The notes: a model not told the origin generated them from the sequence alone. 62,661 nt of DNA from an uncultured Phascolarctobacterium sp. (GCA_905200645.1 CAJKLD010000011.1:1-62661), one strand, 5' to 3'; positions 1-8,312 are shown, counted from the stretch's first letter. Numbers and translations: made by a program.

Positions 1-49
1 GAGGAAGCATTTAAGAAAATATTTTTATAAACCAATAATAACTCGATTG

Positions 50-78
50 TTGACTCAAAAACCTTCTTGTTGTATAAT
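50..78 (+). promoter_or_regulatory. Sigma70-type promoter for exbB-exbD-tonB
   Basis: TTGACT at 50-55 and TATAAT at 73-78 are separated by exactly 17 bases, close to the vegetative consensus. The predicted start of transcription falls near 85, giving a leader of about 100 bases before exbB. Confidence 0.75.
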
Positions 79-93
79 GTCTTTGTTGACTAT

Positions 94-108
94 TGAAAAT
101 ATTTATCA
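94..108 (+). promoter_or_regulatory. Fur-like operator in the exbB leader
   Basis: TGAAAATATTTATCA matches the 7-1-7 Fur box (TGATAATnATTATCA) at 12 of 14 defined positions and is nearly palindromic. It lies just downstream of the -10 element, where a bound repressor would block transcription. Iron control of the TonB energy module is common in the known biology; its use here is inference. Confidence 0.5.
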
Positions 109-187
109 ATAAGCTAAAGAAAAAGCTTCGGATAATTTTCTAAAAAGAGTATTATCTGTGATAGGTGCAACGAAAGAAGGTATAAAC

Positions 188-829
188 ATGAGTATTTTTG
201 CTGGAGCAATTGATTATTTTATTAAAGGTGGACCATGCATGTGGCCATTATTATTGTGTTCTATAGCTGCACTAGCCATAGGTGTGGAAAGATATTTATT
301 TTTTAAAAAGGCTATAACCGGAACGGATTTTACAGTCAAATTTTGTCGCATGATGAATGATTTTAATCTCGTTACGGCGCATGATTATGCTCATAATGCT
401 AATGGATTAGGTGCTAAGATGGCTTGTGATGTGCTATGCATTGAAGATGACATGGGTCCTCGCTTGGAATCAATTATTTATGCTAAAGCAGATCGTATTA
501 TCGACAGTCTTGAAAACAAACTAAATTATCTTAGTGTGATTATCGGTTTGGCTCCTATGTTAGGTTTATTGGGAACTATTACAGGTATGATTTCGTCTTT
601 CAATGCACTTAATGAGAGAACTCAAAATCCCATGGCCGTAACCTCTGGCATTGGTGAAGCACTTATAACTACTGTTTTTGGACTGTGCATTGCTATTATG
701 GGTATGTGCATCTATGCTTATCTTTCGGGTAAAATTAAGACAGAAACTTTGAATTTATATGAATTGGCAAGCACTTTGACAGATATTGTGGCTGCTAAAA
801 ATAGTATGTACAATAAAATGAAAAAGTAA
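188..829 (+). CDS. exbB: ExbB/TolQ-type proton channel subunit
   Basis: This 213-residue inner-membrane protein forms the proton channel that powers TonB. It shows the family layout: one membrane segment near residues 15-40, a cytoplasmic loop, then two segments near 120-145 and 160-185 with the motif GLAPMLGLLGTITGMISSF typical of MotA/TolQ/ExbB. I chose ATG 188 because AGAAGG sits 7 bases upstream and the first membrane segment follows directly; an earlier in-frame start at 158 lacks a good ribosome binding site. It is followed closely by exbD and tonB, which fixes the assignment as ExbB rather than TolQ. A Fur-like box lies in its leader. Confidence 0.9.
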   Translation: MSIFAGAIDYFIKGGPCMWPLLLCSIAALAIGVERYLFFKKAITGTDFTVKFCRMMNDFNLVTAHDYAHNANGLGAKMACDVLCIEDDMGPRLESIIYAKADRIIDSLENKLNYLSVIIGLAPMLGLLGTITGMISSFNALNERTQNPMAVTSGIGEALITTVFGLCIAIMGMCIYAYLSGKIKTETLNLYELASTLTDIVAAKNSMYNKMKK

Positions 830-844
830 GGGACGGTGGGATCT

Positions 845-1258
845 ATGCGTAGACATCACAGAAGAGAAATGAAAGCGCCTGAGATCATGCTTAGTCCCAT
901 GATTGACATGATTTTTCTGCTTCTTGTATTTTTTATCATTAGTACTATGTATATGAGTGAAATAAAAACTATGCCTATTCGTTTGCCTGTTGCGAAAAAT
1001 TCGGAAACAGTTAGTAAAAGTAATTTTAATGTTACTATAAAAAAAGATGGAAGTATTTATCTTGATGAAACGCAGACAAATATGGAACAACTTGTTGCTA
1101 ACGCTGCTGTGGAAAGTAAGCGGGATTCAAGCTTTTCTGTAATTATTCGCTGTGAGGGCGAAGCTGAATATCGTTTGGTTGTTACTTTGATGGACAAACT
1201 GAAGGGAGCAGGCGTAACTCGCTTTGGTCTTGCTACGGATGTAGGTGAAAGCCGATGA
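845..1258 (+). CDS. exbD: ExbD/TolR-type subunit
   Basis: This 137-residue protein partners ExbB. Residues 20-45 form the single membrane helix, with the motif LSPMIDMIFLLLVFF that carries the conserved membrane aspartate of the ExbD/TolR family. The rest is a periplasmic domain. I chose ATG 845 over the GTG at 836 because a purine-rich GGGACGGTGGG lies just upstream. Its stop codon overlaps the tonB start as ATGA, so the three genes are translationally coupled. Confidence 0.9.
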   Translation: MRRHHRREMKAPEIMLSPMIDMIFLLLVFFIISTMYMSEIKTMPIRLPVAKNSETVSKSNFNVTIKKDGSIYLDETQTNMEQLVANAAVESKRDSSFSVIIRCEGEAEYRLVVTLMDKLKGAGVTRFGLATDVGESR

Positions 1259-1944
1259 AAGATGATGAAAAGCGTTGTACAGCTGCTTTTGGTGTAGCTA
1301 TTGCCATTCATGTGGTAGCGGCTATTGTAATTGGCTTTTTCGGTTATCGCTTTATAACCAAACCTCCGCAAATTTTAGAGGTTGCTTTAGTTGGTGGCGG
1401 TGGCGCTCCGGAGGAAGTTATCGAAGAACAACAAGAAGAAAAAACTGTCTTGCGTAGTATTGACGATATTATTGATAAAAAGCTCAAGCCTGAGACAAAA
1501 AAAGTAGTCTTAAAAAAGACAGTAAAAAAATCTCAAAATTCTAATCCAAATCTATCTAATAAACCAGCAAATAATGCAGCAGTTGGTGAAGGCTTAGGAG
1601 GTAGTGGAAACGGCAGTGGAGGCGGTTCCGGTGACGGGGTAGGAAAAGACAGTGGTCGCGGTGTACCTGTAACGCCGCCAAGATTAGTTTCCTCTGTTCA
1701 GCCTAAATATCCCAGTGTAGCACGTAACCAAGGTATAGAAGGCGTTGTGGCCGTAAAAATGTTGGTAGGCTCTGACGGCAAAGTAGAAGAAGCCTTTGTT
1801 GTGGGATCGTCCGGTAATGGAGAGTTAGATGAAGCAGCGGTTAACGCTGTGTATAAATGGCGCTTTAGCCCTGCTAAGGATAGGTTTGGACAAAAAGCTC
1901 GCTGTTATGTTACCCAAGGTATTCGGTTTGATTTAAGAAGGTAA
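1255..1944 (+). CDS. tonB: TonB energy-transducing protein
   Basis: This 229-residue protein links the ExbBD motor to outer-membrane receptors. An N-terminal membrane helix spans about residues 10-35. A charged and Lys-rich stretch and a Gly/Ser-rich linker (about residues 118-140) replace the usual Pro-rich spacer. The C-terminal TonB domain follows, with QPKYPSVARNQGIEGVVAV and the terminal YKWRFSPA region. It is the last gene before a strong terminator, so exbB-exbD-tonB form one short operon facing the TonB-dependent receptor at 3032. Confidence 0.9.
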   Translation: MKDDEKRCTAAFGVAIAIHVVAAIVIGFFGYRFITKPPQILEVALVGGGGAPEEVIEEQQEEKTVLRSIDDIIDKKLKPETKKVVLKKTVKKSQNSNPNLSNKPANNAAVGEGLGGSGNGSGGGSGDGVGKDSGRGVPVTPPRLVSSVQPKYPSVARNQGIEGVVAVKMLVGSDGKVEEAFVVGSSGNGELDEAAVNAVYKWRFSPAKDRFGQKARCYVTQGIRFDLRR

Positions 1945-1986
1945 ATAAGGTTTGATGAAATTAGTGTAAGAAATATATTTGTCTAT

Positions 1987-2040
1987 AAAAAATCCTGAGA
2001 TTTGTATCTGTTTAACGCAGAGCAAATCTCAGGATTTTTT
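1987..2040. terminator. Bidirectional intrinsic terminator
   Basis: A perfect 18-base inverted repeat (AAAAAATCCTGAGATTTG and its complement) gives T-runs on both strands. It ends tonB on the plus strand and the MerR-family gene on the minus strand. Confidence 0.9.
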
Positions 2041-2866
2041 ATTTTATTCTGACTTCCAACTTATAAGCATACTCTTCTGTTTTTGCAGTTGTCCAATAGT
2101 TTAGCAGACTGGTAACATATATGTTAGAAATGACAGTAAGATTGTGTTTTTGACAATACTCTTTCATTTGATTAAGATAGTCTGCACTTTTATGCATATA
2201 AATACCTTGAAAATATAATGTTAAGTATGTACCGGCAGGTCGCACACGATAAGTAACATTAGCCAAAGGTCGTTGTAAAGGATAAAAATATTCTTCGGCA
2301 CGATATTTTTTTATATCATATAAAGCCTGCTTATTGACTATATAACCGAAAACATGTTGTTTAAACGGCAGTTTATCACGCAGCAAAAGAAAAAGTTTAG
2401 CAGTATGAAGAGAACGTTCTTTAAAAGAATCGTTTTGCTTACAACCATTAGTAACAAACAAATATTGTTCAGGACATTGTACCGTGTGAATAATACCATA
2501 TGGTAAATTGTTTTGTTTATCAAGGTCTTGAATATAGGTGGTTAAGCTTTCATCGAGTTGTTCCAACCGTTTAATTTCCTGCTGAATGTGTTTTTGTTGT
2601 TCCTTTAATAGCTGTTGGTATGTACTAGGAGAGCGATTAGCTAAATAAGTTTGTATACGAGTAAGCGGGACATCTAAGTTTCTTAATGTTACAACTAATT
2701 CTAGTAAAAATAGTTGAGCTCGTTTATAGTAACGATAACCGTTATCTAACACTACTTCTGGTTGAATTAAACACAGCTTATCATAAAAAAGTAAGGTTTT
2801 GCGTAATATATGACAGGTCTTAGCTAATTCTCCCGTGGTAAAATAATTATTTAAAGATTTTCTCAT
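2039..2866 (-). CDS. MerR-family regulator with GyrI-like effector domain (copy 1)
   Basis: This 275-residue protein has an N-terminal MerR winged helix (YFTTGELAKTCHILRKTLLFY, then NGYRYYKRAQ), a coiled-coil dimer helix around residues 85-125, and a C-terminal domain resembling the small-molecule-binding GyrI/BmrR type (RPAGTYLTLYFQG). Such proteins untwist promoters with over-long spacers when the ligand binds. It is divergent from the TonB receptor, and a 19-bp-spaced promoter lies between them. A paralogue lies at 7331-8185 with the same architecture. The ligand is unknown; from context a tetrapyrrole or a metal complex of one is plausible. Confidence 0.85.
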   Translation of the reverse strand: MRKSLNNYFTTGELAKTCHILRKTLLFYDKLCLIQPEVVLDNGYRYYKRAQLFLLELVVTLRNLDVPLTRIQTYLANRSPSTYQQLLKEQQKHIQQEIKRLEQLDESLTTYIQDLDKQNNLPYGIIHTVQCPEQYLFVTNGCKQNDSFKERSLHTAKLFLLLRDKLPFKQHVFGYIVNKQALYDIKKYRAEEYFYPLQRPLANVTYRVRPAGTYLTLYFQGIYMHKSADYLNQMKEYCQKHNLTVISNIYVTSLLNYWTTAKTEEYAYKLEVRIK

Positions 2867-2884
2867 TATTTTTGTATCTCCCTC

Positions 2885-2915
2885 TTGACTGTCTAGTTAC
2901 TATACGTATTATTAT
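2885..2915 (+). promoter_or_regulatory. MerR-type promoter of the TonB receptor gene
   Basis: TTGACT (2885-2890) and TATTAT (2910-2915) are separated by 19 bases, the long spacer typical of MerR-activated promoters. The half-site ACTGTCTA starts inside the -35 element and matches the operator at 19627 on the other strand. An alternative -10 at 2907 would give a 16-base spacer, so this is the weakest of the four related sites. Confidence 0.5.
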
Positions 2916-3031
2916 ATCACATAAGAAATAAAGTGCAAATTAGGAATTTAAACTGATTGTGGTTAAAACAAAATTTGCATTTTGTTTTATTTTTAAACGC
3001 TATTTGGGCTGGAAAGTAAGAGGTGCTAAAA

Positions 3032-5194
3032 ATGAAAAGTGTACTTAATAAAAGTGTTTTAATGACAGCTTTAATATGTGGTTCAGTACTTTGGGGGGGT
3101 ACAGCAGCTTTTGCAGAAGAAAATATTGGTGAATTTAGTTTAGATACTATGGTTGTTACTGCAACTAGAACTAGTGAAGAATTACTAAAAGTACCTGCAA
3201 GCATTCATGTTATAACTGCAAAGGATATTGAAGAGAAAAATATTTTAACTATTTCAGATGCTATAAAAACTTTACCAGGCGTTTATGATGGTAGGGCAGG
3301 AGGCATGTCGGACGTTGCCAATGGTATTCAAATGCGTGGCTTTGGCGAAGCAGATGTTTTAGTATTATATGATGGTATGCCTTTAAATGAAGGATATGCC
3401 GGGAAGGTAACTTGGAGTGCAGTTGCTATTGATGATGTAGAACGCATAGAGGTACTTAAGGGTGCTGCTTCTTCACTTTATGGTGGACGCGCAGTTGGAG
3501 GCGTAATTAATATTATTAGTAAAGACCCTGATAAAGATAAAGTAAAAGCGTATATGCATTATGGCAACAAGAGCACTTGGAAGCGCGGTATTAATTTAAC
3601 TAAAAAGTTAGGCGATAAATGGTCTATAGGCTTTAGTTATGAAAACAAAGAAACTGATGGGCATAAAAAGAAAATAGTTTATAAAAATAAATCGGCAGCA
3701 ACTAGTACGCCGGGAGCAGGTGCTATTGGTACCGGTGCTGTTAGTGATATCCGAAATACCGGATCTGATATTTATATTTTAGGTAATCCCGGTGGCGGTC
3801 ATAGTGAAGATGATACTTTTAATGTTAAATTAAAATATAAATTTAATAATGAACAAGCGTTGACTTACAAGTATACACATGACAAGTATAAATATTTTGC
3901 TGTTGATCCTGTTACTTATATTCATGATGCAAGCGGAAATCCGATGTATAGTGGTAATGTTTTATTGTCTAATGGTAAGTATCTTAAATTCTCTGAAAGT
4001 GATTTTACGGATTATGATGGCAGACGGACGGTTGATAGACATGCGCTGAATTATACAGATGATAGAAATAATATAAAGTTTAATCTTGGCTTAACTAATG
4101 TTAAAGATTATGGTTACGCAACTGGTAGCGATTTGGCTGGACAAGGATCTGGTAATGATTCCAAATATCCTAGTAAAGCCTATAAAGCTGACTTCCAAAA
4201 AGTTTGGGAAGGTAGCAAAAATACTGTTGTAGCTGGTTTTGATTTTCAAAAGGATACTATGGATTATACAAAGGCTAATTTGTCTAAATGGTCAGACAAG
4301 AATTCCATAACCCAAATTACCAGCAAGATGGGTGGTACAAATCTGATTGGCGCATTATTTGTGCAGGATCAGCTAAAGTTAAGCGACGTATATGGTTTAA
4401 CTCTTGGATTACGGCTTGACCATTATCAAAAAAAAGATGGTTATTTTGATAGTTCAACAAGCCATATTGATCAAAAAAATGAAAAATATACAGAGTTAAG
4501 TCCTAAGGTTTCTTTTGAATATACTCCTGATGATGATACAACATATTATGTTTCTTATGGACATTCATTTAATGCTCCTACATTATACCAATTATACAGG
4601 CATGACCCTAATTATGGCTATGTAGCAAATCCAGATTTGAAGCCGGAAACGACAAACACCTTTGAAGTAGGCTTGAAGAAGAACTTTAGTGAAAAGGCAT
4701 ATTTTGGCATTTCTTTATATACTGCTAAAACTACGGACTTGATTAATGCTGTTACACGTTCGGATGGAAAAAAATGGTATGTTAATATAGACAATGCTAA
4801 ACGGCAAGGCGCTGAGTTTGATTTTGATTTCAAACATGATAATAAATTTACTTCTTATGCCAACTTTACTTTTCAAAATGCTAAAGATGGCAATGATGAA
4901 AGAATTTACTCAATACCAAAACGTATGGCCAATGTAGGTGTAAGATATAGTTATGATAAATGGAATGCGTATATAGAGGGACAATATGTGAGTGATCGTA
5001 ATGAAACAGGAGATATTGGTGGCAAATTGTATTCAGATGATGCTTTCTTCACAGCAAATATAGGTGTAGGATACAAATTCATGAAAAATGCTAAACTCAG
5101 CTTTGCTATTAATAATTTATTTGATAGAGATTACTGGCAGTGGTATAAATCTGCAGGCAGGACGTGGACTGCTGGCATAGAGTTTGATTTTTAA
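3032..5194 (+). CDS. TonB-dependent outer-membrane receptor
   Basis: This 720-residue receptor starts with a signal peptide ending AAFA, then EENIGEFSLDTMVVTATR, in which DTMVVTA is the TonB box. A plug domain follows (LPGVYDGRAGG, IEVLKGAASSLYGGRAVGGVINIISK), then a beta-barrel with the paired aromatic strands and a terminal phenylalanine. I chose ATG 3032 because AGAGGTG lies 6-7 bases upstream; GTG 3023 is in frame but overlaps that site. The signal peptide and first 45 residues are nearly the same as in the two receptors at 30794 and 32947, so the three are paralogues. This one lacks a B12 riboswitch and instead lies beside a MerR gene and the nif-like cluster. The substrate is unknown; haem or another tetrapyrrole is my inference. 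Confidence 0.88.
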   Translation: MKSVLNKSVLMTALICGSVLWGGTAAFAEENIGEFSLDTMVVTATRTSEELLKVPASIHVITAKDIEEKNILTISDAIKTLPGVYDGRAGGMSDVANGIQMRGFGEADVLVLYDGMPLNEGYAGKVTWSAVAIDDVERIEVLKGAASSLYGGRAVGGVINIISKDPDKDKVKAYMHYGNKSTWKRGINLTKKLGDKWSIGFSYENKETDGHKKKIVYKNKSAATSTPGAGAIGTGAVSDIRNTGSDIYILGNPGGGHSEDDTFNVKLKYKFNNEQALTYKYTHDKYKYFAVDPVTYIHDASGNPMYSGNVLLSNGKYLKFSESDFTDYDGRRTVDRHALNYTDDRNNIKFNLGLTNVKDYGYATGSDLAGQGSGNDSKYPSKAYKADFQKVWEGSKNTVVAGFDFQKDTMDYTKANLSKWSDKNSITQITSKMGGTNLIGALFVQDQLKLSDVYGLTLGLRLDHYQKKDGYFDSSTSHIDQKNEKYTELSPKVSFEYTPDDDTTYYVSYGHSFNAPTLYQLYRHDPNYGYVANPDLKPETTNTFEVGLKKNFSEKAYFGISLYTAKTTDLINAVTRSDGKKWYVNIDNAKRQGAEFDFDFKHDNKFTSYANFTFQNAKDGNDERIYSIPKRMANVGVRYSYDKWNAYIEGQYVSDRNETGDIGGKLYSDDAFFTANIGVGYKFMKNAKLSFAINNLFDRDYWQWYKSAGRTWTAGIEFDF

Positions 5195-5236
5195 AATCAA
5201 TTAGTATTTTATAGAATCTAAGTAATATATGTTATA

Positions 5237-5274
5237 GAGTAGGGATAGGGTATGTGCACACTCTATCCCTATTC
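5237..5274 (+). terminator. Hairpin downstream of the TonB receptor
   Basis: GAGTAGGGATAGGGT and ACTCTATCCCTATTC form a 15-pair stem with two mismatches or wobbles. There is no T-run after it, so it may be a weak terminator or an mRNA-stabilising stem. Confidence 0.4.
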
Positions 5275-5303
5275 AACATCTATGTATTGCACAGGAGGCT
5301 GAA

Positions 5304-6128
5304 ATGAAATTTAAGATAAAGCGATTATTGTGCTATGTGTTGGGCTTTGTTTTATTTTATGCGCCTTTTGCGGTGTTTCAAAAAATAATTAATTATTTTT
5401 TAACAGGCAAATGGCAGGAGCTGACAATTCATAGTTTGTGCTTACGTATTCCTACGGAACATATTTTGGATGGGAAAATCTTACAATATGCTTCTGTAAG
5501 TGTAGTTAGTTTGGGTATTTTGTTAGTAGTATCATTTTTCTTTGGTCCTGTTTTTTGCGGGCGCTTATGTCCGGCGGGCGCACTAACGGAATATTTAAGC
5601 AAGCTGGTGCCCGAAAAATTTCAGATTAACTGGCGAAAATACACAGAAATTGCACCAATTCGTTACGGTATGCTGGCAGGATTTTGTTTAGCTCCGTTTT
5701 TTGGGAATATCTTGGCCTGCGCTTATTGTAATTATTTTCTTTTTGATTTGTTGGCTAATTATTATTTACATGGATATTTTATTGCTCTTAGTTCCAGCTT
5801 GCTTATTACGGCTATTATGTGGTTGGTAATTTTTGGCCTGTTTACCAAAGGCGGACGTGGGTATTGTAATTTTCTCTGTCCTGTTGGCGCGCTGCAAAAT
5901 CTTGTGCATTATTTCAGTAGTCATTTGCCATTTGTACGTAGAATGTATGTAGATAAAAATAGATGTATCGGTTGTAAGAAATGTGTTCAAGTTTGCCCAA
6001 TGCAGGCGATGGTATTAAATGGCGAAAAGGCTGATATTTCCCTGCATAATTGTATTATTTGCGGACAATGTGCTCAAGAGTGTTCTATTCACGCTATTCA
6101 TTACGGAGTGGGAAATTATGAAAAATAA
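5304..6128 (+). CDS. NapH/NosR-like membrane polyferredoxin
   Basis: This 274-residue inner-membrane iron-sulfur protein has about five membrane segments. It carries two membrane-border CxxxCP motifs (residues 85-90 and 188-193), an extra Cys pair at 139 and 142, and two C-terminal [4Fe-4S] motifs (C221/C224/C227/C231 and C250/C253/C256/C260). This is the layout of the NapH/NosR C-terminal family, which moves electrons between the membrane and a redox partner. A GGAGG site precedes ATG 5304. It overlaps the next small gene by 11 bases. Supplying electrons to the nitrogenase-like enzyme or to a reduction step at the membrane is a context-based guess. Confidence 0.8.
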   Translation: MKFKIKRLLCYVLGFVLFYAPFAVFQKIINYFLTGKWQELTIHSLCLRIPTEHILDGKILQYASVSVVSLGILLVVSFFFGPVFCGRLCPAGALTEYLSKLVPEKFQINWRKYTEIAPIRYGMLAGFCLAPFFGNILACAYCNYFLFDLLANYYLHGYFIALSSSLLITAIMWLVIFGLFTKGGRGYCNFLCPVGALQNLVHYFSSHLPFVRRMYVDKNRCIGCKKCVQVCPMQAMVLNGEKADISLHNCIICGQCAQECSIHAIHYGVGNYEK

Positions 6129-6312
6129 ATTTATTAATTTTCTCTTAGCTATGGGAGTTCCTTTTTCGGCAGTTTTTAGCAGAGGTACAGGCTGTAGTGG
6201 TATTTGCGGCAGCTGTTCCTTTGTCTGTACTCCGGGAATTTTTGCCCTACTCTTATTGGTTTGCAAATATTTTTACTGCAAAGGGAAGGCTAAGGTGATA
6301 GGGCATGCATAA
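6118..6312 (+). CDS. Small Cys-rich membrane protein
   Basis: This 64-residue protein starts at ATG 6118 inside the end of the NapH-like gene and ends inside the next one, so it is translationally coupled on both sides. It has hydrophobic stretches at residues 5-20 and 40-49 and the cluster C26-x3-C30-x2-C33-x3-C37, plus C49 and C54. The Cys spacing could hold an iron-sulfur cluster or another metal. I do not recognise the family. Its tight packing with a polyferredoxin suggests a small partner in the same electron chain. Confidence 0.6.
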   Translation: MKNKFINFLLAMGVPFSAVFSRGTGCSGICGSCSFVCTPGIFALLLLVCKYFYCKGKAKVIGHA

Positions 6313-6793
6313 AAAATGGATAGTACGCATAATATTATTTTGTACTATGATTTTAGTAATGATGGCGTTGGCTGCGATACGCTCCCAAAATTCCCTTGAT
6401 AGACATAATCAAAAAATTATTTTACTGCCGCAAAAAACTGTAACCTGTACTGTAGATTTGAGTAAGCAGGGAGTAGTAAAAAAACTGCTTAATCCTAATG
6501 TTTATACTCTCTATTTGCGCATCAAAGCTGATAATAAGCATTCGTTGCGTTGTGAAGGCAATGGTATAGAAATGTTTCTTTCTCAGGGAACTAAAAAGGG
6601 AATTTGGAAAGAGCTTAAACCTCAAGACATTTTACAACAAAGGCGGGGGAGTATACCTATAAATGTAGAACTAAAAGTGCCGTATGCAGCATTGAAAAAC
6701 CGAAATGTAGCCGAAGGAGCATTGGAGTTTTTTGACGAAAATGGTTTATACAGCAAAGTAATGATTAAGGTAATTAATTCTCAAGCCGGTTAA
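6305..6793 (+). CDS. Membrane-anchored protein of unknown function
   Basis: This 162-residue protein has an N-terminal membrane helix (about residues 7-25) followed by an extracytoplasmic domain of roughly 130 residues with alternating beta-like segments. The only Cys residues of the exported part are near positions 48 and 83, so a disulfide is possible. It overlaps the Cys-rich gene by 8 bases and completes a three-gene unit with the polyferredoxin. I do not recognise a family. A periplasmic accessory to the electron-transfer protein fits the context. Confidence 0.6.
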   Translation: MHKKWIVRIILFCTMILVMMALAAIRSQNSLDRHNQKIILLPQKTVTCTVDLSKQGVVKKLLNPNVYTLYLRIKADNKHSLRCEGNGIEMFLSQGTKKGIWKELKPQDILQQRRGSIPINVELKVPYAALKNRNVAEGALEFFDENGLYSKVMIKVINSQAG

Positions 6794-6900
6794 TATTTTA
6801 AATAAGGAGCTTTAGAGTATGTAAAAATTATGATTTTATTTTGTTTCAACATCTTTTTATTTTGAAGAGTAGCAAAATAAAAAATTGCATTAGTTTTTAC

Positions 6901-6931
6901 TTGACTATAAAGCTGGAATATAGTGTATATT
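6901..6931 (+). promoter_or_regulatory. MerR-type promoter of the repeat-protein gene
   Basis: TTGACT (6901-6906) and TATATT (6926-6931) have a 19-base spacer. A perfect inverted repeat ACTATA-N9-TATAGT spans 6904-6924 and overlaps the -35 end, as in MerR operators. The same layout recurs at 8203 and 19627. Confidence 0.7.
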
Positions 6932-6961
6932 AATGATACCAAAATGAAAGAGGTGATTTCG

Positions 6962-7282
6962 ATGACCTGTAAACACGGTGAGTTTCAAATTCCCACCGAC
7001 CCACACGGTAAAAAGCGTTATGAAAGCGCAATGAAGCATGTAGAGGCAGCTAAAAAAGCTGGTAAATCCTCTGAAGAAATTCATGCTTTGTTTAAAAAGG
7101 TTATGGAGTTTAATCCTATGGATATTGAGTCTATTCCTAAGGATGAAGCTCATGCCAAGTATCGCAGCGCAATGATTCATATGAAAGCGGCTTTAGAAAA
7201 CGGTAAAAGCAGCGCGGAAGCTCATGCTTTAGCTAAAAAAATTATGAGCGGCGAAACGACCGGGCACTGCAAAAACAAATAA
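6962..7282 (+). CDS. Small two-repeat protein of unknown function
   Basis: This 106-residue cytoplasmic protein contains two tandem copies of a helical unit of about 33 residues with the shared pattern KxYxSAMxHxxAAxxxGKSSxExHALxKKxM (around residues 18-50 and 68-100). His residues are kept at matching positions in both units, and the ends carry TCKH and GHCKNK. Such paired His could bind a metal or a tetrapyrrole, but this is inference. ATG 6962 was chosen because GAGGTG lies 7 bases upstream; an ATG at 6941 lacks this. It has its own MerR-type promoter and terminator, so it is a single-gene unit of the candidate regulon. Confidence 0.7.
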   Translation: MTCKHGEFQIPTDPHGKKRYESAMKHVEAAKKAGKSSEEIHALFKKVMEFNPMDIESIPKDEAHAKYRSAMIHMKAALENGKSSAEAHALAKKIMSGETTGHCKNK

Positions 7283-7291
7283 AGAAATTAG

Positions 7292-7334
7292 AACTGCTAG
7301 GAAGCACGCAATATGCTATCCTGGCAGTTTTTAT
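7292..7334 (+). terminator. Intrinsic terminator
   Basis: AACTGCTAGGA pairs with TCCTGGCAGTT, followed by TTTTATTTG. It ends the small repeat gene and overlaps the stop of the convergent MerR gene. Confidence 0.8.
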
Positions 7335-8185
7335 TTGTTTGTACTGATATTTTTGACTTGGAGGAATAATAGATTGATATAATCGTCTGATGATTTTGTA
7401 AGCCAATGATTTTCTATGGGCATAATGTAAATATCGCTACAACAGATGAAATTATTGATTTCCATAAAGTTGGATATTTTTTTCTGTAGATTGCGGGCTT
7501 GCCTATAAAAAGGACCTTGAAAATATATTTCCAGATATAAGCCTGTCGGTAAAGGTGTCTTCGGTATCTTGACGTGATTTGCTACAGGATTGGAAAAAGA
7601 AAAAAAGCCTTGAGAAGTGTTTATATTTTTCAACTGAAAGAAGTTTTGTTGACCAACTATCCACCCGGCATGTTTTTCTATAAAACCGCGGTTATGAGCA
7701 ATAAGCTGGGAGTGGCGGGCGAATTTAGCAATACGGCTTTTGCCGTCATCGTTTTTATATAATTCCGTCATTCGCAGCATACGCTGCTCCCGCCAACAAA
7801 CCGTAATTTGTTCTAAGGGCAGGCTGCTGTGCTCTGATAAATTATTATTTATTCTTTGAAGCGAGTGACAAATACGCTCATTTTCTTTTATGATTTTCTG
7901 ACATTCGGCTTCTTTTTTTGCTAGTATATCCATGAAGTTTTGCTTGCTTCTATGCTCTAAATAGTGCCTAATATCGGATAAGCTGATATTAAGAGAACGC
8001 ATATTTACAATAATTTCCAAAGCCAAAAATTGTTCAACAGAATAATGACGATAACAGTTTTCGCTAATAAAATCTGGCGAGAGTAAGTGTATTTTATCGT
8101 AATAGAGCAAGGCTTGTTTAGAAATTCCAAAAAGATTTGCCATTTCACCGGCTGTAAAATAATTTCTTTCTTCAGATTTAGTCAT
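7331..8185 (-). CDS. MerR-family regulator with GyrI-like effector domain (copy 2)
   Basis: This 284-residue paralogue of the regulator at 2039-2866 has the MerR helix-turn-helix (YFTAGEMANLFGISKQALLYY, then NCYRHYSVEQ), a coiled coil around residues 85-125 and a C-terminal ligand domain with LPTGLYLEIYFQGPFY, which parallels AGTYLTLYFQGIYM in copy 1. ATG 8185 has GAGGAA upstream on the minus strand. It is divergent from the nif-like operon, whose promoter has the MerR signature. Two paralogues may respond to different ligands or form a cascade. Confidence 0.85.
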   Translation of the reverse strand: MTKSEERNYFTAGEMANLFGISKQALLYYDKIHLLSPDFISENCYRHYSVEQFLALEIIVNMRSLNISLSDIRHYLEHRSKQNFMDILAKKEAECQKIIKENERICHSLQRINNNLSEHSSLPLEQITVCWREQRMLRMTELYKNDDGKSRIAKFARHSQLIAHNRGFIEKHAGWIVGQQNFFQLKNINTSQGFFSFSNPVANHVKIPKTPLPTGLYLEIYFQGPFYRQARNLQKKISNFMEINNFICCSDIYIMPIENHWLTKSSDDYINLLFLQVKNISTNK

Positions 8186-8202
8186 ATTAATTCCTCATAA
8201 GC

Positions 8203-8233
8203 TTGACTATATATTAGGTATATAGTTTAAAAT
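8203..8233 (+). promoter_or_regulatory. MerR-type promoter of the nitrogenase-like operon
   Basis: TTGACT (8203-8208) and TAAAAT (8228-8233) have a 19-base spacer. A perfect inverted repeat, ACTATATA-N5-TATATAGT, fills 8206-8226. This is the clearest operator of the set and lies in the divergent region between a MerR gene and the operon. Confidence 0.75.
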
Positions 8234-8312
8234 CAAATGTAACGTATATAGGATATTATATCATATTTCAATTGTTCTTGTCTTGCGAAAACACTATTGG
8301 AGGAATTTGAAA

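Noticed and set aside
81..112. A second MerR-type promoter upstream of exbB (TTGACT at 86)
   Set aside because: There is no -10 element 19 bases downstream, and the perfect 17-bp promoter at 50-78 explains transcription.
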